Below are positions 8,078 through 16,361 of a stretch of DNA of 64,000 nucleotides, in pieces (within the stretch, counting starts at the first letter, position 1; each line of letters begins with the position of its first letter). The stretch is from positions 20,719-84,718 of the forward strand of contig CAKTLG010000005.1 in assembly GCA_934572465.1 (NCBI GenBank), given 5' to 3'. The DNA comes from an uncultured Oscillospiraceae bacterium (GTDB lineage: Bacteria; Bacillota; Clostridia; Oscillospirales; Oscillospiraceae). The translations under genes were made by a program, and so were the position numbers. The notes beneath the pieces were generated by a model, which saw only the letters and a list, made by a program, of their open reading frames with translations, had not been told where the DNA came from and searched no databases.

Positions 8078-8590
8078 GTGAGGTCAAATTTACGGAGATA
8101 CATAACTGCGGCCGCCGCAATGATTTTAATTATTGCGGCGGCTGCCGTATTCCTTTCCCGCGCGGGGTATTACCTCACCCTGCGCAACCGCGACACCGGA
8201 GAGGTCTACGCCCGCTACCGCATGGCGGAGGGCGACCGCTTTTCCGTGACGTTTATCCATTCCGTGAACAAATACCCCCTGACCGATACCTACGAAATCG
8301 AAGACAAGACAATCTATGTGGAGGAGACGACCTACTGTTCGTTCGGCGCCGGCGTACAGACGGAGCTGAACCCGGGGGAGACTCTGAGCAAGGTCTATGT
8401 CGACCGGCCGGACTACAAGGGCTGGGCGATGGTCATTGGCAACATCCATCAGGACAGGACAAACGTTGGTTACATCGTCGGCACGGTCTCCGACCATGTG
8501 CTGAACGTGAACGGCGAAGATGTCAGTCTGCGTGATTTGTGTGGAAAAAACGCGCCTGTGCGTTTTAATTACGAGTTCTGGCTCTTTTGA
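8078..8590 (+). CDS. DUF1850 family protein of the TRAP operon
   Basis: 170 aa, likely GTG start at 8078 (no strong ribosome site visible, so the start is uncertain). One N-terminal membrane helix (about 8-27), then an extracytoplasmic beta-rich domain with the family's FIHSVNKYPLTDTYEI segment. DUF1850 proteins are found almost only between TAXI binding proteins and fused TRAP permeases, which is the order here. Their role in transport is not established; a membrane-anchored accessory is the natural reading. Confidence 0.85.
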   Translation: MRSNLRRYITAAAAMILIIAAAAVFLSRAGYYLTLRNRDTGEVYARYRMAEGDRFSVTFIHSVNKYPLTDTYEIEDKTIYVEETTYCSFGAGVQTELNPGETLSKVYVDRPDYKGWAMVIGNIHQDRTNVGYIVGTVSDHVLNVNGEDVSLRDLCGKNAPVRFNYEFWLF

Positions 8591-8634
8591 GGGCGCACGG
8601 ACGCTCGAAAATAGAACAAGGAGGAAATTGCATC

Positions 8635-10794
8635 ATGGCTGAAAACGAAAACCTCAACAATGCTGCTGTCGATACCGAAGTCGGTACGATGGAAGACGTT
8701 GAGGCGATAATGAAAAAGTACGACCGTGAATCCAACACGCGTATCTGGGAGGGCACGCCCAAAAAGATCCTGCGTATCTTCACGGCGGCTTTCGGTATTT
8801 TCCTGATCATCATGAACATGTGGCTGAAGATGGACGAGCGTGCGCGCCGCCCGATCTTCCTGGGTCTTGTTATCCTGCTCGTGTTCATCTACTACCCGCT
8901 GAAGAAGGGCTCTCAGAAGGTCAACTATATGCCGTGGTATGACATTGTCATGGCGCTGGTCGGCTCGTTCTGCTACTTCTTCTATCCCCTGAATCTGGAA
9001 CGCATCGTCAAGCTCGGCACCCGTATCCAGAAGGACTTCGTGCTCCAGATCGGCGATCTCAGCATTCCGCTTCTGATCGTCTTTGCCATTGTCGGTACGC
9101 TCATTCTGGTCGAGTGCTGCCGCCGCGTGGTCGGTATGCCGATCATCTGCGTGGCTGCCGTGTTCGTGCTCTACGCCTTCCTCGGCGCGGGCAAGACGCT
9201 GACGACCGTTATGTATAACCTCTTCTACACCACCACCGGTATCCTCGGCACCCCGATCGGTGTCTGCTCGACCTATATCGCGCTGTTCGTCATCTTCGGC
9301 GCCTTCCTGGAGGCCACCGGCGTTGCAAACTTCTTCATCGACTGCGCGAACGCGCTGGTCGGCTGGGCCTCCGGCGGTCCTGCGAAGGTCGCGGTCGTTT
9401 CCTCCGCCCTCTGCGGCATGGTCTCCGGTTCCTCCGTTGGTAACACCGTTACCACGGGCTCCGTCACCATCCCGATGATGAAGAAGACCGGCTATCCCCC
9501 CGAGTTCGCCGGCGCGGTCGAGGCTGCTGCCTCCACCGGCGGCCAGATCATGCCCCCGATCATGGGCGCTGCCGCGTTCCTGATGGCGGAAATGGTCGGC
9601 GTTCCCTATGCCGATATCATCGTGCGTGCGATCCTGCCCGCGTTCCTGTACTTCCTCGGCATCTTCCTCGGCGTCCACTTCAAGGCCAAGAAGCTCGGCC
9701 TCAAGGGCCTGCCCCGCGAGGAGCTGCCCAAGTGGAAGGTCCTGCTGCCGATGATCTACCTCATCCTCCCGCTGGTCGTTCTGGTCTACATGATCATGAT
9801 CGGCTTCACGATGGCCACCGCCGCCGTGTATGCGACCCTCTACTGCGTGGTCGTCGCCATGATCAGCCGTGAGACGGGCGTGAAGAAGCTCATCATGGCG
9901 CTTCCTCTGATCCCCCTGCTGTTCATGACGCTGATGAGCCGCAGCTTCGAGCCGGGCACCTGGATGGGTGAAAACGGCGTTACGCTGTGCCTGCTCGTCG
10001 CGCTGGCGCTGATCATCGTCAACTACCTGATCAGCAAGCCCAACGGCAAGAGCCTGCCCACCATCGTTGATGCCTTTGAAAACGGCGGCAAGAACTGCCT
10101 GAGCGTTGGTATCGCCTGCGGTATGGCGGGTATCATCGCGGGCGTCGTCACCATGACCGGTCTCGGTCAGGTTCTGATCGGCGCGATCGTCAGCATTGCC
10201 GGCGACCACCTGATCATCGCCCTCGTGCTGACCATGCTCTGCTGCATCGTGCTCGGCATGGGCGTCCCCACCACCGCGAACTACATCATTATGGCCACCA
10301 CCTGCGCGCCGATCCTTGCCTCCGGTATGGGTCTGCACCTGATGGCCGCCCATATGTTCTGCTTCTACTTCGGTATCGTGGCAGACATCACCCCGCCCGT
10401 CGCGCTGGCTGCCTATGCAGGCTCCGCCATCGCCAAGGCTCCCCCGATGAAGACCGCATGGAACGCGACCCGTCTTGCGATCGCGGCGTTCATCATCCCC
10501 TACATCTTTGCCTACAATAACGCGATGATCTTCGTCGGCGACAATGTCACCGTCTGGAGCGTCGTTTCCATCACGGTCTCCGCAACGCTCGGTATGGCGT
10601 CCATCGCCGCGGGCCTCATGGGCTACCTGATCCGCAACATGAATTGGATCAGCCGTGTCGCGCTGGTTGCCGGCGGCCTGCTGATGGTCATTCCCGGCAC
10701 CGTCACCGACCTTGCCGGCCTTGCGATCCTTGTTGCGGTCCTGGTTCTCCAGCGCATCGAGAACAAGAAGGACAAGGCTGCCGCGTCCGTGTAA
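8635..10794 (+). CDS. TRAP transporter fused permease (DctQM type)
   Basis: 719 aa polytopic membrane protein starting at ATG 8635 with AAGGAGG upstream. The N-terminal region (about 30-200) is the DctQ-like small subunit fused to the large DctM-like permease. Family motifs are SSALCGMVSGSSVGNT and AAASTGGQIMPPIMGAAAFL in the first scaffold repeat, and LGMGVPTTANYIIMATTCAPI in the second. It uses a cation gradient to import the ligand held by the TAXI protein. A terminator follows at once. Confidence 0.95.
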   Translation: MAENENLNNAAVDTEVGTMEDVEAIMKKYDRESNTRIWEGTPKKILRIFTAAFGIFLIIMNMWLKMDERARRPIFLGLVILLVFIYYPLKKGSQKVNYMPWYDIVMALVGSFCYFFYPLNLERIVKLGTRIQKDFVLQIGDLSIPLLIVFAIVGTLILVECCRRVVGMPIICVAAVFVLYAFLGAGKTLTTVMYNLFYTTTGILGTPIGVCSTYIALFVIFGAFLEATGVANFFIDCANALVGWASGGPAKVAVVSSALCGMVSGSSVGNTVTTGSVTIPMMKKTGYPPEFAGAVEAAASTGGQIMPPIMGAAAFLMAEMVGVPYADIIVRAILPAFLYFLGIFLGVHFKAKKLGLKGLPREELPKWKVLLPMIYLILPLVVLVYMIMIGFTMATAAVYATLYCVVVAMISRETGVKKLIMALPLIPLLFMTLMSRSFEPGTWMGENGVTLCLLVALALIIVNYLISKPNGKSLPTIVDAFENGGKNCLSVGIACGMAGIIAGVVTMTGLGQVLIGAIVSIAGDHLIIALVLTMLCCIVLGMGVPTTANYIIMATTCAPILASGMGLHLMAAHMFCFYFGIVADITPPVALAAYAGSAIAKAPPMKTAWNATRLAIAAFIIPYIFAYNNAMIFVGDNVTVWSVVSITVSATLGMASIAAGLMGYLIRNMNWISRVALVAGGLLMVIPGTVTDLAGLAILVAVLVLQRIENKKDKAAASV

Positions 10795-10811
10795 CGCAAA
10801 GCATCATGCAT

Positions 10812-10847
10812 CAAAAGAGAGGCTGCTCCGGCAGCCTCTTTTTTTGC
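10812..10847 (+). terminator. Rho-independent terminator after TRAP permease
   Basis: AGAGGCTGC / GCAGCCTCT hairpin with TCCG loop, then seven T. Confidence 0.93.
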
Positions 10848-10910
10848 GCGCGGCGGCGTGCATAAGCGCCGCCTGCGCGGCATAGGCTGGGGCGACGGGA
10901 GGTTTTGCTC

Positions 10911-11654
10911 ATGCCAAGGATCTATTTGTCGCCATCCACTCAGGATTGGAACCCCTATGTCGACGGCAGCGGCAGCGAGGAATACTGGATGAACCTGCTG
11001 GCCGACGCGCTCGAGCCCTATCTGTATGCCAACGCAATCGCCTTTGTGCGAAACACTCCGGAGATGACCGCCGCCTCATCCATCGCGCAGGCGAATCAGC
11101 TCGGCGGCTTTGACTTTTACCTTGCCCTGCACTCGAACGCCTCGGGCGAGGGACAGGCGGGAAGGAACCGCGGGATCATCGTCTTCTACTATCCCACGAG
11201 CAGCGACGGACGCCGTGCCGCGGAGCTTTTTGCCGCGCAGCTGCGCAGGATCTATCCGCTGCCCGCACAGGTGACGACGCAGTCCACCACGACGCTCGGC
11301 GAGGTGCGTCAGCCGCGTTATCCGGCCAACCTCATCGAGCTGGGCTATCACGACAACTATGCCGACGCGCGCTGGATCGAGAACAACCTTGACGGCGCCG
11401 CGCAGGCCATCGCGCGGGGGCTGACGGATTATTTCGGCCTGCCGTTCATCTATCCGCAGCCCGAGCGCACGGGCGTCGTGACGACGGAGGGATCGCCGCT
11501 GCTGCTGCGCGCGTACCCGGGGCTGGACGGGGCGGTCGTCGGCAGCATCCCGAACGGCGCGAGCGTGCGCATTTACGGCAGCTTCCAGGGCTGGTACTCC
11601 GTCAGCTACGACGGTCAGCTCGGCTACGCGGCGCAGGCGTACATCGCCGCATAG
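10911..11654 (+). CDS. N-acetylmuramoyl-L-alanine amidase-like protein with SH3 domain
   Basis: 247 aa. An Amidase_3-like fold (about 1-180) is followed by a bacterial SH3 domain (about 187-247, TTEGSPLLLRAYPG to GYAAQAYI). It belongs to the subgroup that begins IYLSPS rather than with the DPGHGG zinc motif. The later ligands are recognisable: the Glu of GSEEYW, the His of LHSNA, and the catalytic Glu of IELGYHD. No signal peptide is visible, so export, phage origin or lysis-dependent release are all possible. Start ATG 10911 with GGGAGG upstream. Amidase activity is likely but unproven given the missing first His. Confidence 0.8.
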   Translation: MPRIYLSPSTQDWNPYVDGSGSEEYWMNLLADALEPYLYANAIAFVRNTPEMTAASSIAQANQLGGFDFYLALHSNASGEGQAGRNRGIIVFYYPTSSDGRRAAELFAAQLRRIYPLPAQVTTQSTTTLGEVRQPRYPANLIELGYHDNYADARWIENNLDGAAQAIARGLTDYFGLPFIYPQPERTGVVTTEGSPLLLRAYPGLDGAVVGSIPNGASVRIYGSFQGWYSVSYDGQLGYAAQAYIAA

Positions 11655-11659
11655 ACACC

Positions 11660-11692
11660 GGCCGCGCCCAATATTTTGGGCGCGACTTTTTC
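11660..11692 (+). terminator. Rho-independent terminator after amidase
   Basis: GCGCCCAA / TTGGGCGC hairpin with TATT loop; the tail GACTTTTTC runs into the next promoter. Confidence 0.85.
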
Positions 11693-11721
11693 TTGACAGA
11701 CGGTCACAAAAAGTTTACAAT
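11693..11721 (+). promoter_or_regulatory. sigma-A promoter of rny
   Basis: -35 TTGACA (11693-11698), 17-bp spacer, -10 TACAAT (11716-11721). The leader is about 70 nt. Confidence 0.88.
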
Positions 11722-11795
11722 ATACGGTGGATTTATGGAGGGGAGAGAGGGGAATCTCCCATTTGTGATCGAAAAACAACACACAGGAGGAATAC

Positions 11796-13349
11796 ATGAT
11801 AAGCTATCTCTATGCCGCGCTGATCGCGGCGGGGACGCTGCTCATTGGCATTCTTCTTGGTATTTGGATTCGCAAGAGAGCCGCGAAGCGCGCCGAGGAG
11901 AAGATCTCCAACGCCGATGAAGAGGCTCTTCGCATTGTCAACGAGGCGATCAAGAGCGCCGAAAGCAAGAAACGCGAAGTGATGCTGGAAGCAAAGGAAG
12001 ATATCCTGCGCTCCCGAAACGAATACGAGAAGGAAGTCAAGGAACGCCGCGCCGAGCAGCAGAAGCAGGAGCGCCGTCTCCAGCAGAAGGAGGAAAATCT
12101 CGACCGCAAGACGGACGCGCTGGAAAAGCGCGAGGAGGCCCTCAACCAGAAGCACGCCGCTCTGGACAAGGAAAACGAAGAGATCAAGATCATCAAGCGC
12201 AGCCAGACCGAAATGCTCGAGCGCATTTCCGGTTTTACTGCCGAGGAAGCCAAGAAGTACCTGATCGAGCAGGTCGAGAGCGAGGTCACGCACGAGACCG
12301 CGCTCAAGATCAAGGAGCTTGAGCAGCGCGCCAAGGACGAAGCCGATACCCGCGCCCGCGAGATCGTCGCCTCCGCCATCCAGCGCTGCGCTGCCGACCA
12401 TGTCGCCGAGATCACCGTCAGTGTGGTTCCCCTGCCCAATGACGAGATGAAGGGCCGCATCATTGGCCGCGAGGGCCGCAACATCCGCACGATCGAAACG
12501 CTCACGGGCGTCGATCTCATCATCGACGATACGCCCGAGGCGATCACCGTCTCCTGCTTTGAGCCGGTGCGCCGTGAGGTCGCGCGTCTTGCGCTTGAAA
12601 AGCTCATCGCCGACGGACGCATCCACCCCACGCACATTGAGGAAATGGTCAACAAGGCGCGCCGCGAGGTGGACGCCGTTATCAAGTCCGAGGGCGAGCG
12701 CGCCGTGCTGGAGACCGGCATCCGCGGCCTGCATCCCGAGCTTGTGAAGATGCTCGGCCGTCTGCATTACCGCACGAGCTACGGTCAGAACGTTCTGCAG
12801 CACTCCATCGAGGTCTCCCACCTTGCCGGCATGATGGCCGCCGAGCTGGGCGCGGACGTTTACGCCGCCAAGCGCGCCGGTCTGCTGCACGATATCGGCA
12901 AGTCCGTCGACCATGAGATGGAGGGCACGCACGTGGCGCTCGGCGTAGAGTTCCTGCGCAAGTACCACGAGAAGGACGACATCATCCATGCGGTGCAGGC
13001 GCACCACAACGACGTGGAGCCGCAGACCATCGTTGCCTGTCTTGTGCAGGCGGCCGATGCGATCTCCGCCGCCCGTCCCGGCGCCCGCCGCGAGAATCTG
13101 GAGAACTACATCAAGCGCCTCGAGCAGCTTGAGGAGATTACCGGCAGCTATCCCGGCGTCGACAAGGCCTACGCCATTCAGGCCGGCCGCGAGGTGCGCG
13201 TGATGGTCAAGCCCGAGCAGGTCAGCGAGGACCAGATGGTCATTCTGGCGCGCGAGCTTGCCAAGAAGATCGAGGAGGGGATGGAATATCCCGGCCAGAT
13301 CAAGGTGCACGTCCTGCGCGAGACGACCGCGATCGAATACGCAAAATAA
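11796..13349 (+). CDS. rny: ribonuclease Y
   Basis: 517 aa membrane-anchored endoribonuclease that initiates mRNA decay. It has an N-terminal transmembrane helix (about 3-24), a long charged coiled coil (about 30-200), a KH domain with [15 protein letters not shown] (about 212-270), and an HD domain with metal ligands in HSIEVSHLA and [10 protein letters not shown]. The C-terminal domain completes the family length of about 520 aa. Start ATG 11796 has AGGAGG upstream. A YmdB-like phosphodiesterase gene follows, an order also seen in Bacillus (rny-ymdB). Confidence 0.96.
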   Translation: MISYLYAALIAAGTLLIGILLGIWIRKRAAKRAEEKISNADEEALRIVNEAIKSAESKKREVMLEAKEDILRSRNEYEKEVKERRAEQQKQERRLQQKEENLDRKTDALEKREEALNQKHAALDKENEEIKIIKRSQTEMLERISGFTAEEAKKYLIEQVESEVTHETALKIKELEQRAKDEADTRAREIVASAIQRCAADHVAEITVSVVPLPNDEMKGRIIGREGRNIRTIETLTGVDLIIDDTPEAITVSCFEPVRREVARLALEKLIADGRIHPTHIEEMVNKARREVDAVIKSEGERAVLETGIRGLHPELVKMLGRLHYRTSYGQNVLQHSIEVSHLAGMMAAELGADVYAAKRAGLLHDIGKSVDHEMEGTHVALGVEFLRKYHEKDDIIHAVQAHHNDVEPQTIVACLVQAADAISAARPGARRENLENYIKRLEQLEEITGSYPGVDKAYAIQAGREVRVMVKPEQVSEDQMVILARELAKKIEEGMEYPGQIKVHVLRETTAIEYAK

Positions 13350-13351
13350 GG

Positions 13352-13383
13352 AAAAGGCTTCGCTCCGGCGAAGCCTTTTTTCA
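13352..13383 (+). terminator. Rho-independent terminator after rny
   Basis: AAAAGGCTTCGC / GCGAAGCCTTTT hairpin with a T run. Confidence 0.93.
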
Positions 13384-13391
13384 TGCCTTTC

Positions 13392-13420
13392 TTGCGTTCT
13401 GCGCGCCGTCCTGCTATACT
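13392..13420 (+). promoter_or_regulatory. sigma-A promoter of the YmdB-like gene
   Basis: -35 TTGCGT (13392-13397), 17-bp spacer, -10 TATACT (13415-13420). Confidence 0.8.
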
Positions 13421-13450
13421 GGGGAAAACGAAGAACTGCGGAGGAACGCC

Positions 13451-14230
13451 ATGCTTTACAACATTCTGGCCGTCGGCGACGTGGTGGGCGGCTGCGGCGT
13501 CAGCCACCTTGAGCGCCATCTGCGCGCCGTGAAGAAGCTGAAGGATATCCACTTTGCCGTCGTCAACGGCGAAAACGCCGCGATGGTCGGCCTGACGCGC
13601 GATGACGCCGAGCGCATCTTCGCCGCGGGCGCGGACGTCATCACGCTCGGCAATCACACGTTCGGCAAGGCGCAGATCGCCGGCTATCTCGACGACTGCC
13701 CGTACATCCTGCGGCCGTACAACCTCGGCGCGCGGATGCCGGGGCGCGGCTATGGCGTTTATGACTGCGGCAGGGCGCGCATCGCGGTGATGAACCTCAT
13801 CGGCCGCTGCGACCTTGCCTTCAACGCCGACAACCCGTTCAAAACGGCGGACGGGCTGCTCAAAAGCGAAGAAAAGCCGACGTTCACGCTGCTCGACTTC
13901 CACGCCGAGGCCACGAGCGAGAAGCTCGCCATGGCGTACTACCTCGATGGCCGCGTCAGCGCGGTCTGGGGCACGCACACGCATGTGCCGACGGCGGATG
14001 AGGACGTCTTCCCAAAGGGGACGGGCTATCTTTCCGACCTCGGCATGACGGGCGCTGTGCGCAGCGTGCTGGGCATCCGGCCCGAGCAATCGGTCGAGAC
14101 GTTCCTCGGCGGTCTGCCGGGACGCTACCGCGAGCCGGACGGCGGCGCCTGCAAGATGCAGGGCGCGATCTTCACGCTCGACGACGCGACGGGGCTGTGC
14201 GTCCGTGTTGAGCGCATCGACGTGCGATGA
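13451..14230 (+). CDS. YmdB-family metallophosphoesterase (TIGR00282)
   Basis: 259 aa, the family's usual length. Dimetal phosphoesterase motifs appear in order: VGDVVG, VVNGENAA, LGNHTFG and GTHTHVPTADE. YmdB hydrolyses cyclic nucleotide phosphodiesters (2',3'-cyclic nucleotides, cAMP) and in Bacillus affects sporulation and biofilm choice through RNase Y. Its position right after rny supports that functional link. Start ATG 13451 with GGAGG upstream. The next gene, another metallophosphoesterase, starts 16 bp later, so they are co-transcribed. Confidence 0.92.
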   Translation: MLYNILAVGDVVGGCGVSHLERHLRAVKKLKDIHFAVVNGENAAMVGLTRDDAERIFAAGADVITLGNHTFGKAQIAGYLDDCPYILRPYNLGARMPGRGYGVYDCGRARIAVMNLIGRCDLAFNADNPFKTADGLLKSEEKPTFTLLDFHAEATSEKLAMAYYLDGRVSAVWGTHTHVPTADEDVFPKGTGYLSDLGMTGAVRSVLGIRPEQSVETFLGGLPGRYREPDGGACKMQGAIFTLDDATGLCVRVERIDVR

Positions 14231-14246
14231 AAGGGGGAGGCGGACC

Positions 14247-15338
14247 ATGCGGGTGAGGCTCGTCCACGCGGCGGACTTCCATCTTGACAGCGCCTTCGGC
14301 GCGCTGGACGCGGAGCGCTCCAGGCTGCGCCGAAGGGAGGGGCGCGAGCTGCTGCTGCGGCTTTCAAATTATGTAAACCAGAATGAGATCGACATTGTGC
14401 TGCTCGCGGGAGATCTGTTCGACGGAGAGACCGTCTACCGCGAGACGCTCGAAGCGCTCGCCGATGCGCTGGGATCGATGCGCGCGCGGGTGTTCATCGC
14501 GCCGGGCAACCACGATCCCTACACGGCGCACTCGCCCTACGCGGCGCTTTCCTGGCCGGAAAACGTGCATATCTTCACCACGCGCACGATCGAGCGCGTG
14601 GTGCTGCCGGAGCTTCAGTGCGCGGTCTACGGCGCGGCCTTTACCGAGGGCGCGCAGGAGGAGAGCCTGATCAGGGACTTTTCCGCGCCGGACGACGGGC
14701 TCATCCACCTGATGGTGCTGCACGGCGATGTTTCCGCCGCCTTGCATTACGATCCCATCGCCGAGGAGGAGATCGCGGAAAGTGGGCTGGACTATCTGGC
14801 GCTCGGCCATACGCACGCGCACGACGGCTTCCGCCGCGCGGGCGGAACGGTCTATGCCTACGCCGGCTGCCCCGAGGGGCGCGGCTTTGACGAGCTGGGC
14901 GAAAAGGGCATCCTTGCCGGCACGGCGGAGCGGGGAAGCGTGCAGATGCAGTTCATTCCCTTCGCGCGGCGGCGCTATGAGCTGCTGAAGGTTGACGTGA
15001 CGGGGAAAAACGCGGAGGACGCGCTGCGCGAGGCGCTGCCGCCGTCCACTGCGCGCGATCTGTACCGCATCGTTTTCACCGGCGAGACGGACGAGCGCGG
15101 CGTGGATATGCGGACGATCGAGGAGCGTTTTGCGCCAGACTTTTTCTATCTTGAGCTGCGCGATGAGACGCGCATGGGGGAGGACGTCTGGGCGCGGGCG
15201 GAGGAGGATTCGCTGCGGGGACTGTTCCTGCGCACGCTGCGCGAGAAGTATGACGCCGCGCAGGACGACGCGGCGCGTACAGGGATAGACCTTGCCGCGC
15301 GCTTCGGCCTTGCCGCGCTGGATGGGCGCGATCTGTAA
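14247..15338 (+). CDS. SbcD/YhaO-like DNA repair metallophosphoesterase
   Basis: 363 aa starting at ATG 14247 behind GGGGGAGG. Calcineurin-like phosphoesterase motifs are HAADFHLDS, LAGDLFDG, APGNHDPY, LHGD and LGHTHAH, followed by a capping region (about 230-363). SbcD/Mre11-type nucleases process DNA ends with an SbcC/Rad50-type ATPase. In Bacillota the YhaO version is normally followed by the large ATPase YhaN. Here only a 59-aa ORF follows, so the ATPase partner is missing from this locus. Downstream of ymdB and probably in its operon. Confidence 0.88.
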   Translation: MRVRLVHAADFHLDSAFGALDAERSRLRRREGRELLLRLSNYVNQNEIDIVLLAGDLFDGETVYRETLEALADALGSMRARVFIAPGNHDPYTAHSPYAALSWPENVHIFTTRTIERVVLPELQCAVYGAAFTEGAQEESLIRDFSAPDDGLIHLMVLHGDVSAALHYDPIAEEEIAESGLDYLALGHTHAHDGFRRAGGTVYAYAGCPEGRGFDELGEKGILAGTAERGSVQMQFIPFARRRYELLKVDVTGKNAEDALREALPPSTARDLYRIVFTGETDERGVDMRTIEERFAPDFFYLELRDETRMGEDVWARAEEDSLRGLFLRTLREKYDAAQDDAARTGIDLAARFGLAALDGRDL

Positions 15339-15349
15339 AGGAGGAGAGC

Positions 15350-15529
15350 ATGTCGACATTTTTCAGCTGGCGGAAGGACGATAGGAAGACGCTGCTGCTC
15401 GGCGCGCAGACGGAGAAGCTCTGGGGCTTTGCTGAGCTGCCCTACGATGCGCGCAGCCTTGCGCGCTATGCGGGGCTGGTGCTCGGCGCCGTGTTGAGCC
15501 TGAGAAGCAGGCTGCGCTGCAAACGGTGA
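15350..15529 (+). CDS. small protein of 59 aa downstream of SbcD-like gene
   Basis: A short ORF with a very strong AGGAGGAG site 11 bp after the nuclease stop codon. The protein begins MSTFFSWRKDDRK and has a weakly hydrophobic stretch (LARYAGLVLGAVLSL) before a basic Arg/Lys end. This is the place where a YhaN-type ATPase gene usually sits, and no ATPase motif is present. It could be a genuine small protein or a relic of a deletion; I cannot assign a function. Confidence 0.55.
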   Translation: MSTFFSWRKDDRKTLLLGAQTEKLWGFAELPYDARSLARYAGLVLGAVLSLRSRLRCKR

Positions 15530-15540
15530 AAAAACGGAAG

Positions 15541-15577
15541 AAAAAGGACCGAAAGGCGCTCCCTTTCGGTCCTTTCC
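15541..15577 (+). terminator. Rho-independent terminator
   Basis: AAAGGACCGAAAGG / CCTTTCGGTCCTTT hairpin with CGCTC loop. It ends the ymdB-sbcD-like transcript. Confidence 0.88.
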
Positions 15578-15662
15578 ATGCGATATTAAAGGATTTTTAA
15601 GGTTCATCTGCTATTTTTATTTGAAAAGGGCTGCTACAATGGCAGCATGAGGTGAGAAGATC

Positions 15663-16361
15663 ATGTACAACATTCTGATCTGCGACGACGAGCAGGATAT
15701 CGTCAACGCGCTGAAGATCTATCTTTCCGGCGGGGACTACTGCCTGTTTGAAGCGCACAACGGGCGCGAAGCGCTCGAAGCGGTGGAGCAGAACGACATC
15801 CACCTGATCCTGATGGACATTATGATGCCGCAGCTCGACGGCATTGCCGCGACCGCCAAGCTGCGCGAGAGAAGCAACGTGCCCATCATCCTGCTGACGG
15901 CCAAGAGCGAGAGCAGCGACAAGGTGCTGGGGCTGAACATCGGCGCGGACGATTACATCACCAAGCCCTTTGACCCCGTGGAGGTGCTTGCGCGCGTCAG
16001 ATCGCAGCTGCGACGCTATACGCAGCTGGGCGCGAAGCCCGAGGAGGAAAAGCCGAACGTCTACACCGTCGGCCCCATCGCGCTCGACGAGGAGAAAAAG
16101 AACGTGACGGTCGACGGCGACGAGGTCGCGCTCACGCCCATCGAGTATAACATCCTGCGCCTGCTGATAAAAAATCCGGGGCGCATCTACTCCTCTGCGC
16201 AGATCTACGAGCTGGTGTGGAAGGAGGACTCGCTGGGCGCGGAAACGTCGGTGAGCGTCCACATCCGGCACCTGCGGCAAAAGCTTGAGATCGACCCCTC
16301 CGAGCCGCGCTACCTCAAGGTCGTGTGGGGGCTGGGGTATAGGATGGAGGACAAGAAATGA
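15663..16361 (+). CDS. OmpR/PhoB-family response regulator
   Basis: 232 aa. Receiver domain (1-120) with acidic pair DDE at 8-10, phosphoacceptor Asp52 in LILMDIMMPQ, Thr in LLTAKS and Lys in TKPFDP. Winged-helix output domain (about 130-230) with LTPIEYNILRLL and the VSVHIRHLRQKLE recognition helix. The 4-bp overlap (ATGA) with the kinase gene downstream makes this a cognate pair. The sequence is closest in style to VanR-like regulators; targets are unknown. Confidence 0.95.
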   Translation: MYNILICDDEQDIVNALKIYLSGGDYCLFEAHNGREALEAVEQNDIHLILMDIMMPQLDGIAATAKLRERSNVPIILLTAKSESSDKVLGLNIGADDYITKPFDPVEVLARVRSQLRRYTQLGAKPEEEKPNVYTVGPIALDEEKKNVTVDGDEVALTPIEYNILRLLIKNPGRIYSSAQIYELVWKEDSLGAETSVSVHIRHLRQKLEIDPSEPRYLKVVWGLGYRMEDKK

